A stretch of DNA of 64,000 nucleotides, taken from assembly GCF_048269205.1 (NCBI RefSeq), contig NZ_JBLXJC010000002.1, forward strand, positions 620,001 through 684,000, written 5' to 3'. The notes below the pieces were generated by a model, which was not told where the DNA came from, did no database searches, and saw only the letters and a list, made by a program, of their open reading frames with translations. Source of the DNA: Emcibacter sp048269205. GTDB lineage: Bacteria; Pseudomonadota; Alphaproteobacteria; Sphingomonadales; Emcibacteraceae. The position numbers were made by a program, and so were the translations under genes. Numbering within the stretch: position 1 is the stretch's first letter; every line of letters starts with the position of its first letter. Positions 1 through 8,627 of the stretch are shown piece after piece.

Positions 1-279
1 ACCACCTTCATCTTCCAGACCCGCAACGTGCCGGCATCACTCTACAAGGCGCTGGGAGGCTTTGCCACCAACGGCATCAACATCACCAAACTGGAAAGCT
101 ATCAGCTGGAAGGCACATTCAACGCCACTCAGTTTTATGCGGATATAGAGGGCCACCCCGAAGACCCGAGCGTCAAGCTGGCTATGGAAGAGCTGGACTT
201 CTTCACAAATGAAGTCCGCATCCTCGGCACTTACCCGCAGGCCGATTATCGCATCGAGCAGCAAAAAAAATACAGCTGA
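1..279 (+). CDS. pheA: Prephenate dehydratase, C-terminal ACT domain (partial, 5' end outside window)
   Basis: The frame is open from base 1 and ends at the TGA at 277-279, giving about 92 residues, so the start lies upstream of the window. The residues match the phenylalanine-binding ACT domain that closes alphaproteobacterial prephenate dehydratases: an N-terminal strand, the helix segment SLYKALGGFATNGIN, then TKLESYQLEG, which resembles the ESRP-type ligand region, and YADIEGHPED. The enzyme converts prephenate to phenylpyruvate in phenylalanine synthesis, and the ACT domain confers feedback inhibition. The catalytic domain is not visible, so the full architecture is inferred. Any first codon inside the window, such as the GTG at 28, is internal. 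Confidence 0.9.
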   Translation, partial: TTFIFQTRNVPASLYKALGGFATNGINITKLESYQLEGTFNATQFYADIEGHPEDPSVKLAMEELDFFTNEVRILGTYPQADYRIEQQKKYS

Positions 280-289
280 GCCTGTTTCT

Positions 290-325
290 GGGCCTGAGCT
301 TACTTCCGGGCCTAAGCTTACTTCC
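290..325. repeat. 18-bp tandem duplication at the 3' end of ilvD
   Basis: Two adjacent 18-bp units (290-307 and 308-325) differ at a single base. The second covers the ilvD stop codon and last two codons, so the first looks like a duplicate of the gene end lying just past the stop. It separates the convergent pheA and ilvD genes and probably has no coding role. Confidence 0.7.
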
Positions 326-2168
326 GGGAAAGACCGGTAATATCCCGAACGGCACCCTTGTCCGCTGAAGTCGCCATCAGGGCATAGGCCTGCAGTGCCT
401 GACTGACCACCCGCGTGCGGGCCTCGGCCGGCTGCCAGGCCTTTTCGCCTTTCGCTTCCATAGCCGCCCGCCGTTTCGCCAGTTCATCTTCGGAAAGGCG
501 CACACTGATGCTGCGGCCGGGGATATCGATATCGATCATATCACCTTCTTCCACCAGACCGATGGTGCCGCCTGAGGCCGCTTCCGGGCTCACATGGCCG
601 ATGCTGAGGCCTGAGGTGCCGCCGGAAAAACGCCCGTCGGTAATCAGGGCGCAGGCCTTGCCGAGTCCCATGGATTTAAGGAATGACGTGGGATACAGCA
701 TTTCCTGCATGCCGGGCCCGCCTTTGGGACCTTCATAACGGATGATGACAACATCGCCCTCGACAATCCTGCCGCCGGTGATGGCCTCCACCGCAGAATC
801 CTGACTTTCAAAGATGCGGGCCGGGCCGCTGAATTTCAAAATGCTTTCATCCACACCGGCCGTCTTCACAATGCAGCCGTCCAGCGCCAGGTTGCCCCTG
901 AGCACAGCCAGACCGCCGTCCTTGCTGAAGGCATGTTCCACATTACGGATACAGCCGCCTTCACGGTCCGTGTCCAGCGCCTCATAACGCTTGCTCTGGG
1001 AGAAGGCCACCTGGGTCGGCATCCCACCCGGGGCGGCGCGGAAAAATTCCTTCACCTTGTCGTCTTTTGACGTCATGACATCAAAATAGTCAATGGCCTC
1101 GCCCAGGCTGTCCGCATAAACGGTCGGGCTGTCGCGATGGATCAGGCCGCCCCGGGCAAGCTCGCCAAGAATAGCCATAATCCCGCCGGCCCGGTGCACA
1201 TCCTCCATATGATAATCCTGGCTCATGGGCGCCACCTTGCAGATATTGGGCACCTTGCGGCTGAGCCGGTCGATATCGGTCATGGTGAAATCGATCTCGC
1301 CTTCCTGCGCAGCGGCCAGGATATGCAATACGGTATTTGTAGAGCCGCCCATGGCGATATCCAGGGTCATGGCGTTCTCGAACGCATTGAAATTGGCCAC
1401 CGAGCGCGGCAGCACGCTTTCATCATTTTCCAGATAATATTTCTTGCAGTTTTCCACGATCCGGCGCGCCGCCTCCAGGAACAGGTCCTTGCGGTCCGCA
1501 TGGGTCGCCAGCGCGGTGCCGTTGCCCGGCAGGCTGAGCCCCAACGCCTCGGTCAGGCAGTTCATGCTGTTGGCGGTGAACATGCCGGAACAGGAGCCAC
1601 AGGTCGGGCAGGCGCTGCGTTCGACCTGCTCCACCATCTCGTCACTGACCTGGGGGTCAGAGCCCATGACGATGGCGTCCACCAGATCGAGGCCGTGATT
1701 GATACCTTCGGTCTTGCCGGCCTCCATCGGGCCGCCGGAGACAAAGATCGCCGGAATATTGAGGCGCAATGCCGCCATCAGCATGCCGGGGGTGATCTTG
1801 TCGCAGTTGGAAATACAGACCATAGCGTCGGCACAATGGGCCTGCACCATATATTCCACGGAGTCTGCGATGATCTCGCGGCTCGGCAGGCTGTAGAGCA
1901 TGCCGTCATGGCCCATGGCAATACCGTCATCGACAGCAATGGTGTTGAATTCCTTGGCGATGGCGCCGCTGGCCTCGATCTCCCGCGCCACCATCTGGCC
2001 CAGGTCCTTGAGATGCACATGGCCCGGCACGAACTGGGTAAAGCTGTTGACCACCGCCACGATCGGTTTGCCGAAATCCTTGTCCTTGACGCCTGTGGCC
2101 CGCCACAGGGCGCGCGCACCGGCCATATTGCGGCCGTGGGTGGAGGTCTTTGAACGATACTCGGGCAT
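318..2168 (-). CDS. ilvD: Dihydroxy-acid dehydratase
   Basis: IlvD dehydrates 2,3-dihydroxy-isovalerate and 2,3-dihydroxy-3-methylvalerate to the 2-keto acids in valine, leucine and isoleucine synthesis. The 616-residue length is normal for the family. The iron-sulfur and metal-binding signatures are visible as CDKITPGMLMA (about residue 120) and CPTCGSCSGMFTANSMN (about residue 190), followed by the LGLSLPGNGT block. The start begins MPEYRSKTSTHGRNMAGARA, the usual N terminus. It is convergent with pheA and divergent from a LysR gene about 215 bp away. Cytosolic. No anomaly is seen apart from a small tandem duplication after the stop codon. Confidence 0.97.
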   Translation of the reverse strand: MPEYRSKTSTHGRNMAGARALWRATGVKDKDFGKPIVAVVNSFTQFVPGHVHLKDLGQMVAREIEASGAIAKEFNTIAVDDGIAMGHDGMLYSLPSREIIADSVEYMVQAHCADAMVCISNCDKITPGMLMAALRLNIPAIFVSGGPMEAGKTEGINHGLDLVDAIVMGSDPQVSDEMVEQVERSACPTCGSCSGMFTANSMNCLTEALGLSLPGNGTALATHADRKDLFLEAARRIVENCKKYYLENDESVLPRSVANFNAFENAMTLDIAMGGSTNTVLHILAAAQEGEIDFTMTDIDRLSRKVPNICKVAPMSQDYHMEDVHRAGGIMAILGELARGGLIHRDSPTVYADSLGEAIDYFDVMTSKDDKVKEFFRAAPGGMPTQVAFSQSKRYEALDTDREGGCIRNVEHAFSKDGGLAVLRGNLALDGCIVKTAGVDESILKFSGPARIFESQDSAVEAITGGRIVEGDVVIIRYEGPKGGPGMQEMLYPTSFLKSMGLGKACALITDGRFSGGTSGLSIGHVSPEAASGGTIGLVEEGDMIDIDIPGRSISVRLSEDELAKRRAAMEAKGEKAWQPAEARTRVVSQALQAYALMATSADKGAVRDITGLSRK

Positions 2169-2321
2169 GGTCTTTCCTTTGTGGTCTTCTGGCTTTGGTC
2201 TTCTATGATTCGGGTGGCTTTTCCCTTTACGGGATATAGTGGCCTATTAGGCCGTTTTACGGCTGGAAGTCAAGTGCTTCAGCGGACCTGAAAGAACGAT
2301 TAAGCCATATAACTGACCTTT

Positions 2322-2362
2322 TTATTATCAATAATAACGAATTTAAATAGACATGAATTCAT
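2322..2362. promoter_or_regulatory. Two palindromes in the ilvD/lysR intergenic region (candidate operators)
   Basis: A perfect inverted repeat with 7-bp arms (TTATTAT, two-base spacer, ATAATAA) lies at 2322-2337, and a perfect 10-bp palindrome ATGAATTCAT at 2353-2362. Both sit within 65 bp of the LysR start codon in an AT-rich stretch. They are candidate binding sites for the divergently encoded LysR protein; that role is inferred. Confidence 0.4.
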
Positions 2363-2383
2363 TTTAATTGTATTTAAGCCGCC

Positions 2384-3247
2384 ATGGATGTCACTTTGGC
2401 CCAAACATTTCTGGCGATCATCGACTGCGGCAACTTCCGGGAGGCCGCGGAACGGCTGGGTGTCACCCAGTCCACCGTCAGCGCCCGCATCAAATCGCTG
2501 GAGGAGCAGCTGGGCAAACCGCTGTTCGTGCGCAACAAGTCCGGCGCCACCATGACTGCCGCCGGGCAGAATTTCCGCGACTACGCCCAGAGCTTCGTAC
2601 AGCTCTGGGAAAAGGCCCGGCACAAGGTGGCCAGCACCACAAGTTATCAGGATTATTTCCGCATCGGTGTGCGGCCCAGCCTGTGGCACCCGCTGACCAT
2701 GAACTGGCTCAAGGATGTACGGGAACAATTCCCCGCCGTGGCCTTTCATCTTCATTTCGGTATTGCCGGCGACATGATCCGCAAAATGAAAGAGGGGGTG
2801 CTGGATCTGGCCGTCCTGCTGACCGCGCCGTCCCTGCCGGAGATCAAGGTGGAAAGGCTTTTCAAGGAGGATTTCCTTCTGGTCGGCCGCCCAGGCGACC
2901 CTGTCCCCGACCCGCAACAGCCGGAAGAGTTCGCCGCCCGCTATATCGATATCGAATGGGGCGAGGAATTCCGGGCCAGCCGGGATCATTATTATCCCTT
3001 TCTGGCGCTCGCGGGCCTGACCTTCAGTGTCGCCAGCTACGGCCTGCAATATCTGCAGGAAAACGGCGGTTACGGCTATTTCCCCCAGAGCATGATCCGG
3101 GCGGAGCTTGACCGCGGCGCGCTTTCCGTCGTCGAGGCCGCCCCGGTGATCAGCCAGCAGGTTTACCTGGCTTATGTGAACGCAAAAGGCAGCAATATCC
3201 TGCCGGAGCTTATTGACCGTTTTCGCCTGCAGGCAAAGGAGCTATAA
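2384..3247 (+). CDS. LysR-family transcriptional regulator
   Basis: A 287-residue LysR-type regulator. Residues 1-60 form the winged helix-turn-helix, with FREAAERLGVTQSTVSARI as the recognition region and LEEQLGKPLFVR as the wing. From about residue 90 a periplasmic-binding-protein-like effector domain follows (DYFRIGVRPSLWHPL, then FLLVGRPGD). The start is the ATG at 2384; the gene is divergent from ilvD with AT-rich palindromes between them, compatible with autoregulation. Its TAA overlaps the ATG of a 25-codon ORF, and a two-helix membrane protein follows, so the three may be co-transcribed. The effector and targets cannot be read from the sequence. Confidence 0.9.
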   Translation: MDVTLAQTFLAIIDCGNFREAAERLGVTQSTVSARIKSLEEQLGKPLFVRNKSGATMTAAGQNFRDYAQSFVQLWEKARHKVASTTSYQDYFRIGVRPSLWHPLTMNWLKDVREQFPAVAFHLHFGIAGDMIRKMKEGVLDLAVLLTAPSLPEIKVERLFKEDFLLVGRPGDPVPDPQQPEEFAARYIDIEWGEEFRASRDHYYPFLALAGLTFSVASYGLQYLQENGGYGYFPQSMIRAELDRGALSVVEAAPVISQQVYLAYVNAKGSNILPELIDRFRLQAKEL

Positions 3248-3324
3248 TGACCAACCCCCTTGAGCCCCATCTTCAAATCAACCTGCGGCGGCACGGCCCG
3301 AAAACCAAGGAACATGGGAAATGA
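3247..3324 (+). CDS. Possible 25-residue coupled small ORF
   Basis: An ATG at 3247 overlaps the LysR stop codon by one base (TAATG). The frame runs 25 codons to a TGA at 3322-3324, which itself overlaps the next gene's ATG at 3321 (ATGA). Double stop/start overlap is the pattern expected of translational coupling. The peptide begins MTNPLEPHLQ and is basic, with no membrane segment. It may be a real small protein or only a translational bridge that carries ribosomes to the downstream gene. No family is recognised. Confidence 0.35.
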   Translation: MTNPLEPHLQINLRRHGPKTKEHGK

Positions 3325-3596
3325 CGGAACCGCAATTTTCGACCCACAACATCCGCAAGGTCCTGTTTGTCATTGTCCTCGCCATCATGGGTGCCTGCCT
3401 TCTGGCGCTGGTCACTTTTGAACTGGAATATGCGCTGGCCGCCGGGCTGGAACATTTCCTGGAATGGATCGGTCTGGTGGATAGCGGCTGGCTGGAAAAA
3501 CACAGAGAAGGCTTCCTGCAGGAAGTGGTGCTGGCCGCCGTGGTCACCTTTTTTGTCGCTATCATCCTGTTCCTCAGAAACATCTGGAAGGATTAG
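3321..3596 (+). CDS. Small two-helix inner membrane protein of unknown function
   Basis: A 91-residue protein with two hydrophobic segments: about residues 12-34 (VLFVIVLAIMGACLLALVTF) and about 68-86 (VVLAAVVTFFVAIILFL), separated by an amphipathic, charged stretch. It ends with a basic tail. The start ATG overlaps the preceding 25-codon ORF, and the gene lies between a LysR regulator and trkH. I do not recognise a family. Its position suggests membrane or ion-homeostasis work, but this is only context. Confidence 0.6.
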   Translation: MTEPQFSTHNIRKVLFVIVLAIMGACLLALVTFELEYALAAGLEHFLEWIGLVDSGWLEKHREGFLQEVVLAAVVTFFVAIILFLRNIWKD

Positions 3597-3638
3597 TGAG
3601 CTTGCGTATCTATATTGCAACAAGGGGCGTCTTCCGCC

Positions 3639-5081
3639 ATGAAACTGCATAGCCTTCTCTATATCACCGGGCAGTTCCTTGTGGCGTTAAGCCTGACCAT
3701 GCTGATTCCCCTGTTTCTGGATCTGGAGGAACATAACCCGGACTGGCAGGCCTTTATCCTGTCGGCTGTACTAACCGCCCTCAGCGGCATCCTGATGATT
3801 GCCGCCTTCAGGGGCGAGATCATCCAGTTGAGCCTGAAACAGGGTTTTATCCTGACCAATCTGATCTGGATCAGCTGCTGCCTGTTCGGCGCCCTGCCGC
3901 TGGCCCAGGCCGATCTGGGACTGAGCTATACGGACGCTTTTTTCGAAACGGTCTCCGGGCTGACCACCACCGGTTCCACCATTTTCACCGATCTGGAACA
4001 ACTGCCGCCGGGGATCATCCTCTGGCGCTCGATCCTGCAATGGATCGGCGGCATCGGCGTGGTCTTTATGGTGATCATCCTGATGCCGTTCCTCAAGGTG
4101 TCCGGCATGCAGCTGTTCCGCATCGAATCCTCCGACACCCATGAAAAACCGGCAGAACGCACCCACAAACTGATGGGAAAAATCGCGCTCTGGTATGTGT
4201 TTTTGACCGTGGCCTGCTTTCTTTTTTACCGGCTTTCCGGCATGGGATTTCTGGATGCCATGAACCATGCCATGACCACCCTGTCCACCGGCGGCTTTTC
4301 CCCCTATAACAGCTCGGTGGGATATTTTGACAGCGTGGCCATATCCTGGGTGGCCATCAGTTTCATGATTCTGGGGTCCCTGCCCTTTACTTTCTATCTG
4401 TTTTTATCGTCACCCTTCAAAAAGAAACCGCCGCTGTCACAGATCAAAGGCTTCCTCAGCCTCGTCGCCCTGCTGTCCCTGTTTACCACTGCCTATCTGC
4501 TGGTGAGCCAGCATGGCGGTTTCGGTCACAGCCTGACCTCGGCAACCTTCCATGTGGTGTCCCTGATCACCACCACCGGCTATGCCCTGGAAGACTACGG
4601 CCTGTGGGGACATCCGGCTGTCGGCCTTCTGTTCATGGTGACTTTCATTGGTGGCTGCAGCGGCTCCACCGCAGGCGGTATCAAGATTTTCCGCTTCCAG
4701 ATCATGGGACAATATTTCAGCAACATGCTGCAGTCCCTCTACCTGCCGAAAAAAATCTCGGTCAATCTGTTTAACAATCAGCGGGTGGACGAAACTGTGA
4801 TCGCCGGGGTCATTCTCTATTTCAGCATCTATTTCCTCAGCCTGCTGATCATGACCTTCCTGTTGTCCCTTACAGGGCTGGATTTTATCACCAGCATTTC
4901 CAGCGCCGCCACAGCCATTGCCAATGTGGGGCCTGGCCTTGGCGACATGGTCGGACCGGCCGGCAATTTCGCAGGCCTGTCCGATACGGCCAAATGGATC
5001 ATGGTGGCCGGCATGATTCTCGGACGGCTGGAATTCCTCAGTGTGATGGTGATTTTTACACCGGCCTTCTGGCGCGCCTGA
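3639..5081 (+). CDS. trkH: Trk/Ktr-type potassium uptake protein TrkH
   Basis: TrkH is the membrane-spanning subunit of the low-affinity K+ uptake system, partnered in the cytosol by TrkA (not in this window). The 480-residue protein is strongly hydrophobic and shows the four pore-loop repeats typical of the family: TVSGLTTTGSTIF (about residue 105), MTTLSTGGFSP (about 215), VSLITTTGYALEDYG and AATAIANVGPGLGDMVG. GCSGSTAGGIKI follows the third loop. I chose the ATG at 3639 because it begins MKLHSLLYITGQ, the usual family start; an in-frame TTG at 3615 adds eight unlikely residues. The last residues run into the convergent nudC end. Confidence 0.93.
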   Translation: MKLHSLLYITGQFLVALSLTMLIPLFLDLEEHNPDWQAFILSAVLTALSGILMIAAFRGEIIQLSLKQGFILTNLIWISCCLFGALPLAQADLGLSYTDAFFETVSGLTTTGSTIFTDLEQLPPGIILWRSILQWIGGIGVVFMVIILMPFLKVSGMQLFRIESSDTHEKPAERTHKLMGKIALWYVFLTVACFLFYRLSGMGFLDAMNHAMTTLSTGGFSPYNSSVGYFDSVAISWVAISFMILGSLPFTFYLFLSSPFKKKPPLSQIKGFLSLVALLSLFTTAYLLVSQHGGFGHSLTSATFHVVSLITTTGYALEDYGLWGHPAVGLLFMVTFIGGCSGSTAGGIKIFRFQIMGQYFSNMLQSLYLPKKISVNLFNNQRVDETVIAGVILYFSIYFLSLLIMTFLLSLTGLDFITSISSAATAIANVGPGLGDMVGPAGNFAGLSDTAKWIMVAGMILGRLEFLSVMVIFTPAFWRA

Positions 5082-5093
5082 CAGGCCGGAACG

Positions 5094-6041
5094 TCACTCT
5101 TCCATATCCACCCATTTTTCGATCAGGTGGCGGGCGATGGCAATATGAAAGGGGGTCAGGCGAATATCCTCGGAACCGCCGGTCAGGAGGAGCATCTTCG
5201 CCTGGGCCCGGTTGATCCAGCGGGCTTCCTCCAATTCCTTTTCATCAAGCCGGATGTCCTCGGTCTCCGCCTCGGCAAACAGGCCGATCATCAGACTCGA
5301 CGGGAAAGGCCAGGGCTGGCTCTTGATATAGTCCACCCGTCCGATTTCGATCCCGGTTTCCTCCTTCACCTCCCGGCGGCAGGCTTCCTCGATGGTCTCG
5401 CCCGGCTCCACAAAACCGGCAAGTGCAGAATAATTGCCTTTGGGCCAGCCGGGACTGCGCCCGATCAGCATTCTGTCACCCCTATGGACCAGCATGATCA
5501 CCACCGGGTCGGTGCGGGGAAAATGCTGGGCCTTGCAGGACGGGCATTCCCTCAGATATCCGGCCGTGCTTATTTCCGTGGCGGCCCCGCAAACCGCACA
5601 GCAACCGTGCCGCGCGTGCCAGTCCAGCAGCGACTTTGCCTTACCCAACAGGGCCGGCAACGGCGAGAATTCTTCCTCAAAAAGCTGCAGGGCGACACTG
5701 CGAAGATCGATGAATTTTACACCATTCCCCGTCGCCTCTCCCTCGGCAATGCTTTCGCCCAGGTCTACGGCAAAAATCGCTGTTTCTTCCAGAAGCCCCA
5801 GGAAAACCGCCGTCTCCATCGCCTGATCCGGGATCTGTGCACGATCAAGGAAACCGGGCACCGGATTTGTCCTGTCCGAAACATCCATCAAAGGTTTCAT
5901 CTTATGAAAAACCAGAAACAGACTGCCCGGATCCCCAAGGCGCTCGCCGATCCATTTCGCGTCGCTACGCAGGTGATCGGCCGGGTCCAGGGGAAAGCCG
6001 GCAAAGGCGCAGGGCTCCTGGTAGAGGGCACGTGTCGACAT
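5094..6041 (-). CDS. nudC: NADH pyrophosphatase / NAD-capped RNA decapping Nudix hydrolase
   Basis: NudC hydrolyses NADH and NAD-capped RNA 5' ends. The 315-residue protein has an N-terminal domain, a four-cysteine zinc ribbon (CAVCG then CPSC, about residues 172-195), the HFPRTDP motif, a Nudix box GFVEPGETIEEACRREVKEE with the conserved glutamates, and the NADH-specific SQPWPFPSSLM signature after it. I chose the ATG at 6041 because AAGGAG lies just upstream of it; the frame stays open further upstream but would then run into the SRP RNA on the other strand. The gene is convergent with trkH. Confidence 0.93.
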   Translation of the reverse strand: MSTRALYQEPCAFAGFPLDPADHLRSDAKWIGERLGDPGSLFLVFHKMKPLMDVSDRTNPVPGFLDRAQIPDQAMETAVFLGLLEETAIFAVDLGESIAEGEATGNGVKFIDLRSVALQLFEEEFSPLPALLGKAKSLLDWHARHGCCAVCGAATEISTAGYLRECPSCKAQHFPRTDPVVIMLVHRGDRMLIGRSPGWPKGNYSALAGFVEPGETIEEACRREVKEETGIEIGRVDYIKSQPWPFPSSLMIGLFAEAETEDIRLDEKELEEARWINRAQAKMLLLTGGSEDIRLTPFHIAIARHLIEKWVDMEE

Positions 6042-6125
6042 GAATATCTCCTTTTTATACGGGCAGACTGCCACTTTGGCACGGACAATACCATACAGGG
6101 AGGACAGATGGAGTCTGTTTTTCCC

Positions 6126-6154
6126 TTGAATTTGTTCTGAAAAAAGACCATATA
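6126..6154 (+). promoter_or_regulatory. Sigma-70-like promoter for the SRP RNA
   Basis: TTGAAT at 6126-6131 and CATATA at 6149-6154 are separated by exactly 17 bases. The implied transcription start is about 6161, which is where the SRP RNA helix begins. Confidence 0.6.
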
Positions 6155-6160
6155 GGCCCC

Positions 6161-6249
6161 GAGAGATTGGCGGACGGGCATCTTCGCCAACCCGGTCAGG
6201 CCCGGAAGGGAGCAGCCGCAACGAAACATCCCGGGTCGTCCAGTCTCTC
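6161..6249 (+). ncRNA. ffs: Signal recognition particle RNA, small bacterial (4.5S) type
   Basis: The universally conserved apical SRP domain is present at about 6194-6216 (GGTCAGGCCCGGAAGGGAGC, then AGCCG), which binds Ffh. The ends pair: GAGAGATTGG at 6161-6170 with CCAGTCTCTC at 6240-6249, allowing one G-U pair. The roughly 90-nt hairpin is a typical size for the short Gram-negative form without an Alu domain. It lies between nudC and dnaX, a common position, and a good promoter precedes it. The RNA directs co-translational membrane targeting with Ffh and FtsY. Confidence 0.93.
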
Positions 6250-6360
6250 ACCATTCCTTCCCTGCCGACAAAATTCCCCGTTCTTCAATTCTTCTGTGGC
6301 AATGATCATCAGAGCCGATATAGTATCCCGTAGAACCAGAGAACATGATATATTGAGTCC

Positions 6361-8175
6361 ATGGCAGAAACTGACAACACTACCGAATACCGCGTCCTTG
6401 CACGCAAATATCGCCCGACGAATTTTGACGAGCTTATCGGCCAGGAGGCAATGGTCCGCACCCTGTCCAATGCCATCGAAACCGGCAGGCTGGCCCACGC
6501 CTTTATCCTGACCGGCGTACGCGGTGTCGGTAAAACCACCACCGCCCGCATCATCGCCAAGGCACTTAACTGCATAGGCCCGGACGGGAACGGCGGCCCC
6601 ACCATCAGTCCCTGCGGGAATTGCGAAAACTGCAAGGCCATTGCCGAAAGCCGCCATGTGGATGTGATGGAAATGGATGCGGCCAGCCGCACCGGCGTGG
6701 ACGATATCCGCGAAATCATCGACGGTGTACGTTATGCCAGCACCAATGCCCGCTATAAAATCTATATCATCGACGAAGTGCACATGCTGTCCCGCAACGC
6801 CTTTAACGCGCTGCTGAAAACGCTGGAAGAGCCGCCGGAACATGTGAAGTTCATCTTCGCCACTACCGAAATTCGCAAGGTGCCCGTAACTGTGCTCAGC
6901 CGCTGCCAGCGCTTTGACCTGCGCCGGGTCTCCATCGAGGAACTTTCCGCCCACTTCGGCCGCATCGCCGAAAAGGAAGGCTGCGAGATTGAAGAAACTG
7001 CGCTCGGCATGATTGCCCGCGCCGCGGAGGGTTCCGTGCGTGACGGTCTCAGCCTGCTGGACCAGGCCTTTGCCCATGGCGCCGGCAAGGTCAGCGAGGA
7101 ACAGGTGCGCGACATGCTTGGTCTCGCCGACCGGGCCCAGGTGCTTGACCTTTACCAGGCCTGCATGAAGGGCGATGCCGCCGGCGCGCTGAAATTGCTG
7201 CGTCACCAGTATGATCACGGCGCCGATCCGGTGGTTATTTTCCAGGACATGCTGGAACTGACCCACTGGCTGACCCGTCTCAAGGTGGTGCCCGATGCCG
7301 GCGAGGAAGTGGTCACGTCCGAAGCGGAACGCTCCCAGGGCAAGGAAATGGCGGAGAAGCTGGGCATTCCAGCACTCACCCGCGCCTGGCAGATGCTGCT
7401 CAAGGGCCTTGAAGAAGTGCGCATCGCCCCCTCGCCGCTGCTGGCGGCGGAAATGGTGCTGGTACGCCTCACCCATGTGGCCAACCTGCCCACACCGGGC
7501 GATCTGGTGAAACAGCTGAAGGACAATCCGGCTTCCGCCGGTGCGGCACCTGCGGCCCCGATCGGCAATGGTGGCGGTGCAACAGCACAAGGCAGCAGCC
7601 ATATTCAGGGAACGGCCCCGTCCGGTGCGCCCCAGGCCTTCCGGGTGATTCAGGGGGCGACGGGCCAATCCTCCCAGCTTGCCGTTGATCCGCATCCTGA
7701 TCAGGGAACCGGCCTGCCCTCCCCCAATACATTTGAGGAAGTGGTCAAGCTGTTTGAAGAGCATCACGAAGCGAGCATCGCCTTTCACCTGAAGGAAAAC
7801 TGCCACGAGGTCAGCTTCAGCCGGGGTCGGATGGATATCCGCCTCAATGACAAGGCACCCCGCGACCTGATTGGAAAACTGTCCGAGAAATTACGGGAAT
7901 ATACCGGTGAACGCTGGGTCATTTCCCTGTCCTCCGAGACCGGCGAAAAAAGCCTCTATCACAAGGAACAGGAGGAAGCGGAGAAGCTTCAGGCCCGCAT
8001 GTCGGCAAATCCGCTGGTGAAAGCCGTGCTCGAGACTTTTCCAGGCGCAAAGATCAGCGACATTCGTAAAAAGATCGAGGAATTTTCGCCGGAAGCATTT
8101 TCCGGCGACCTGGTCGATAATGGTGACTTTATGGTCAGTGCCGACGAATTTGGCCTGGATGCGGACGATTTCTGA
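6361..8175 (+). CDS. dnaX: DNA polymerase III subunits gamma/tau
   Basis: DnaX is the ATPase core of the clamp loader and links the replicative polymerases to the helicase. In 604 residues it shows the AAA+ Walker A motif GVRGVGKTTTARI (about residue 51), the zinc module CGNCENC (about 82), Walker B IIDEVHML (about 135), sensor motif FATTE and the arginine finger SRCQRFDLRR. A variable linker rich in Ala/Gly is followed by a C-terminal tau-type domain. Start is ATG 6361. I saw no A-rich slippery heptamer placed to make a short gamma form. It heads a dnaX-ybaB-recR cluster, a conserved order. Confidence 0.97.
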   Translation: MAETDNTTEYRVLARKYRPTNFDELIGQEAMVRTLSNAIETGRLAHAFILTGVRGVGKTTTARIIAKALNCIGPDGNGGPTISPCGNCENCKAIAESRHVDVMEMDAASRTGVDDIREIIDGVRYASTNARYKIYIIDEVHMLSRNAFNALLKTLEEPPEHVKFIFATTEIRKVPVTVLSRCQRFDLRRVSIEELSAHFGRIAEKEGCEIEETALGMIARAAEGSVRDGLSLLDQAFAHGAGKVSEEQVRDMLGLADRAQVLDLYQACMKGDAAGALKLLRHQYDHGADPVVIFQDMLELTHWLTRLKVVPDAGEEVVTSEAERSQGKEMAEKLGIPALTRAWQMLLKGLEEVRIAPSPLLAAEMVLVRLTHVANLPTPGDLVKQLKDNPASAGAAPAAPIGNGGGATAQGSSHIQGTAPSGAPQAFRVIQGATGQSSQLAVDPHPDQGTGLPSPNTFEEVVKLFEEHHEASIAFHLKENCHEVSFSRGRMDIRLNDKAPRDLIGKLSEKLREYTGERWVISLSSETGEKSLYHKEQEEAEKLQARMSANPLVKAVLETFPGAKISDIRKKIEEFSPEAFSGDLVDNGDFMVSADEFGLDADDF

Positions 8176-8272
8176 TCCGTTTTCGCGAAAAGACGATTGA
8201 AGAAACTGCCGCCAGAACCTACATAAAGGCCGTATCCCGGAATAGCTGCCCGGACTATCTCAAGGAGCGATA

Positions 8273-8596
8273 ATGAAAAACCTCGGTAAAATGATGAAAC
8301 AGGCCCAGGAAATCCAGGGCAAAATGGCCGAAATGCAGGCCTCTCTGGAAGATCTGGAAGTCACCGGCACGGCTGGCGGCGGCCTGGTCAGCGTGACCCT
8401 CAACGGCAAGAGCGACGTGAAAAAAGTCAAGATCGATCCCAGCCTGTTCACCGGCGATGACGTGGAAGTGGTCGAGGACCTGATCGTGGCCGCCTGCAAC
8501 GACGCCAAATCAAAGGTGGAGGTCCGCACCCAGGAAGAAATGCAGAAACTGACCGGCGGCCTGCAACTGCCCGAAGGTTTCAACCTGCCTTTCTGA
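8273..8596 (+). CDS. YbaB/EbfC family nucleoid-associated protein
   Basis: A 107-residue DNA-binding protein of the YbaB/EbfC family, which forms dimers and bends DNA non-specifically or at preferred sites. The start MKNLGKMMKQAQEIQGKMAE and the core VTGTAGGGLVSVTLNG are diagnostic. It lies 97 bp after dnaX and 31 bp before recR; this triad is conserved in many bacteria and suggests a role in replication or recombination. A purine-rich Shine-Dalgarno sequence (AAGGAG) precedes the ATG. Confidence 0.95.
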   Translation: MKNLGKMMKQAQEIQGKMAEMQASLEDLEVTGTAGGGLVSVTLNGKSDVKKVKIDPSLFTGDDVEVVEDLIVAACNDAKSKVEVRTQEEMQKLTGGLQLPEGFNLPF

Positions 8597-8627
8597 CCAC
8601 CCCAAAGGATAGCCCGAAGGATTCATC

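Noticed and set aside
1137..2153. 338-codon frame opposite ilvD
   Set aside because: Antisense shadow of a certain gene; translation has no recognisable domain.
6196..7806. 536-codon open frame on the minus strand opposite dnaX
   Set aside because: It is a shadow of the GC-rich dnaX frame: no family motif, low-complexity His/Gly-rich translation, and it would run over the SRP RNA.
8060..8090. dnaX programmed frameshift site for a short gamma form
   Set aside because: The A-run near here is not an A-AAA-AAG heptamer with a stem-loop, and it lies too close to the C terminus.
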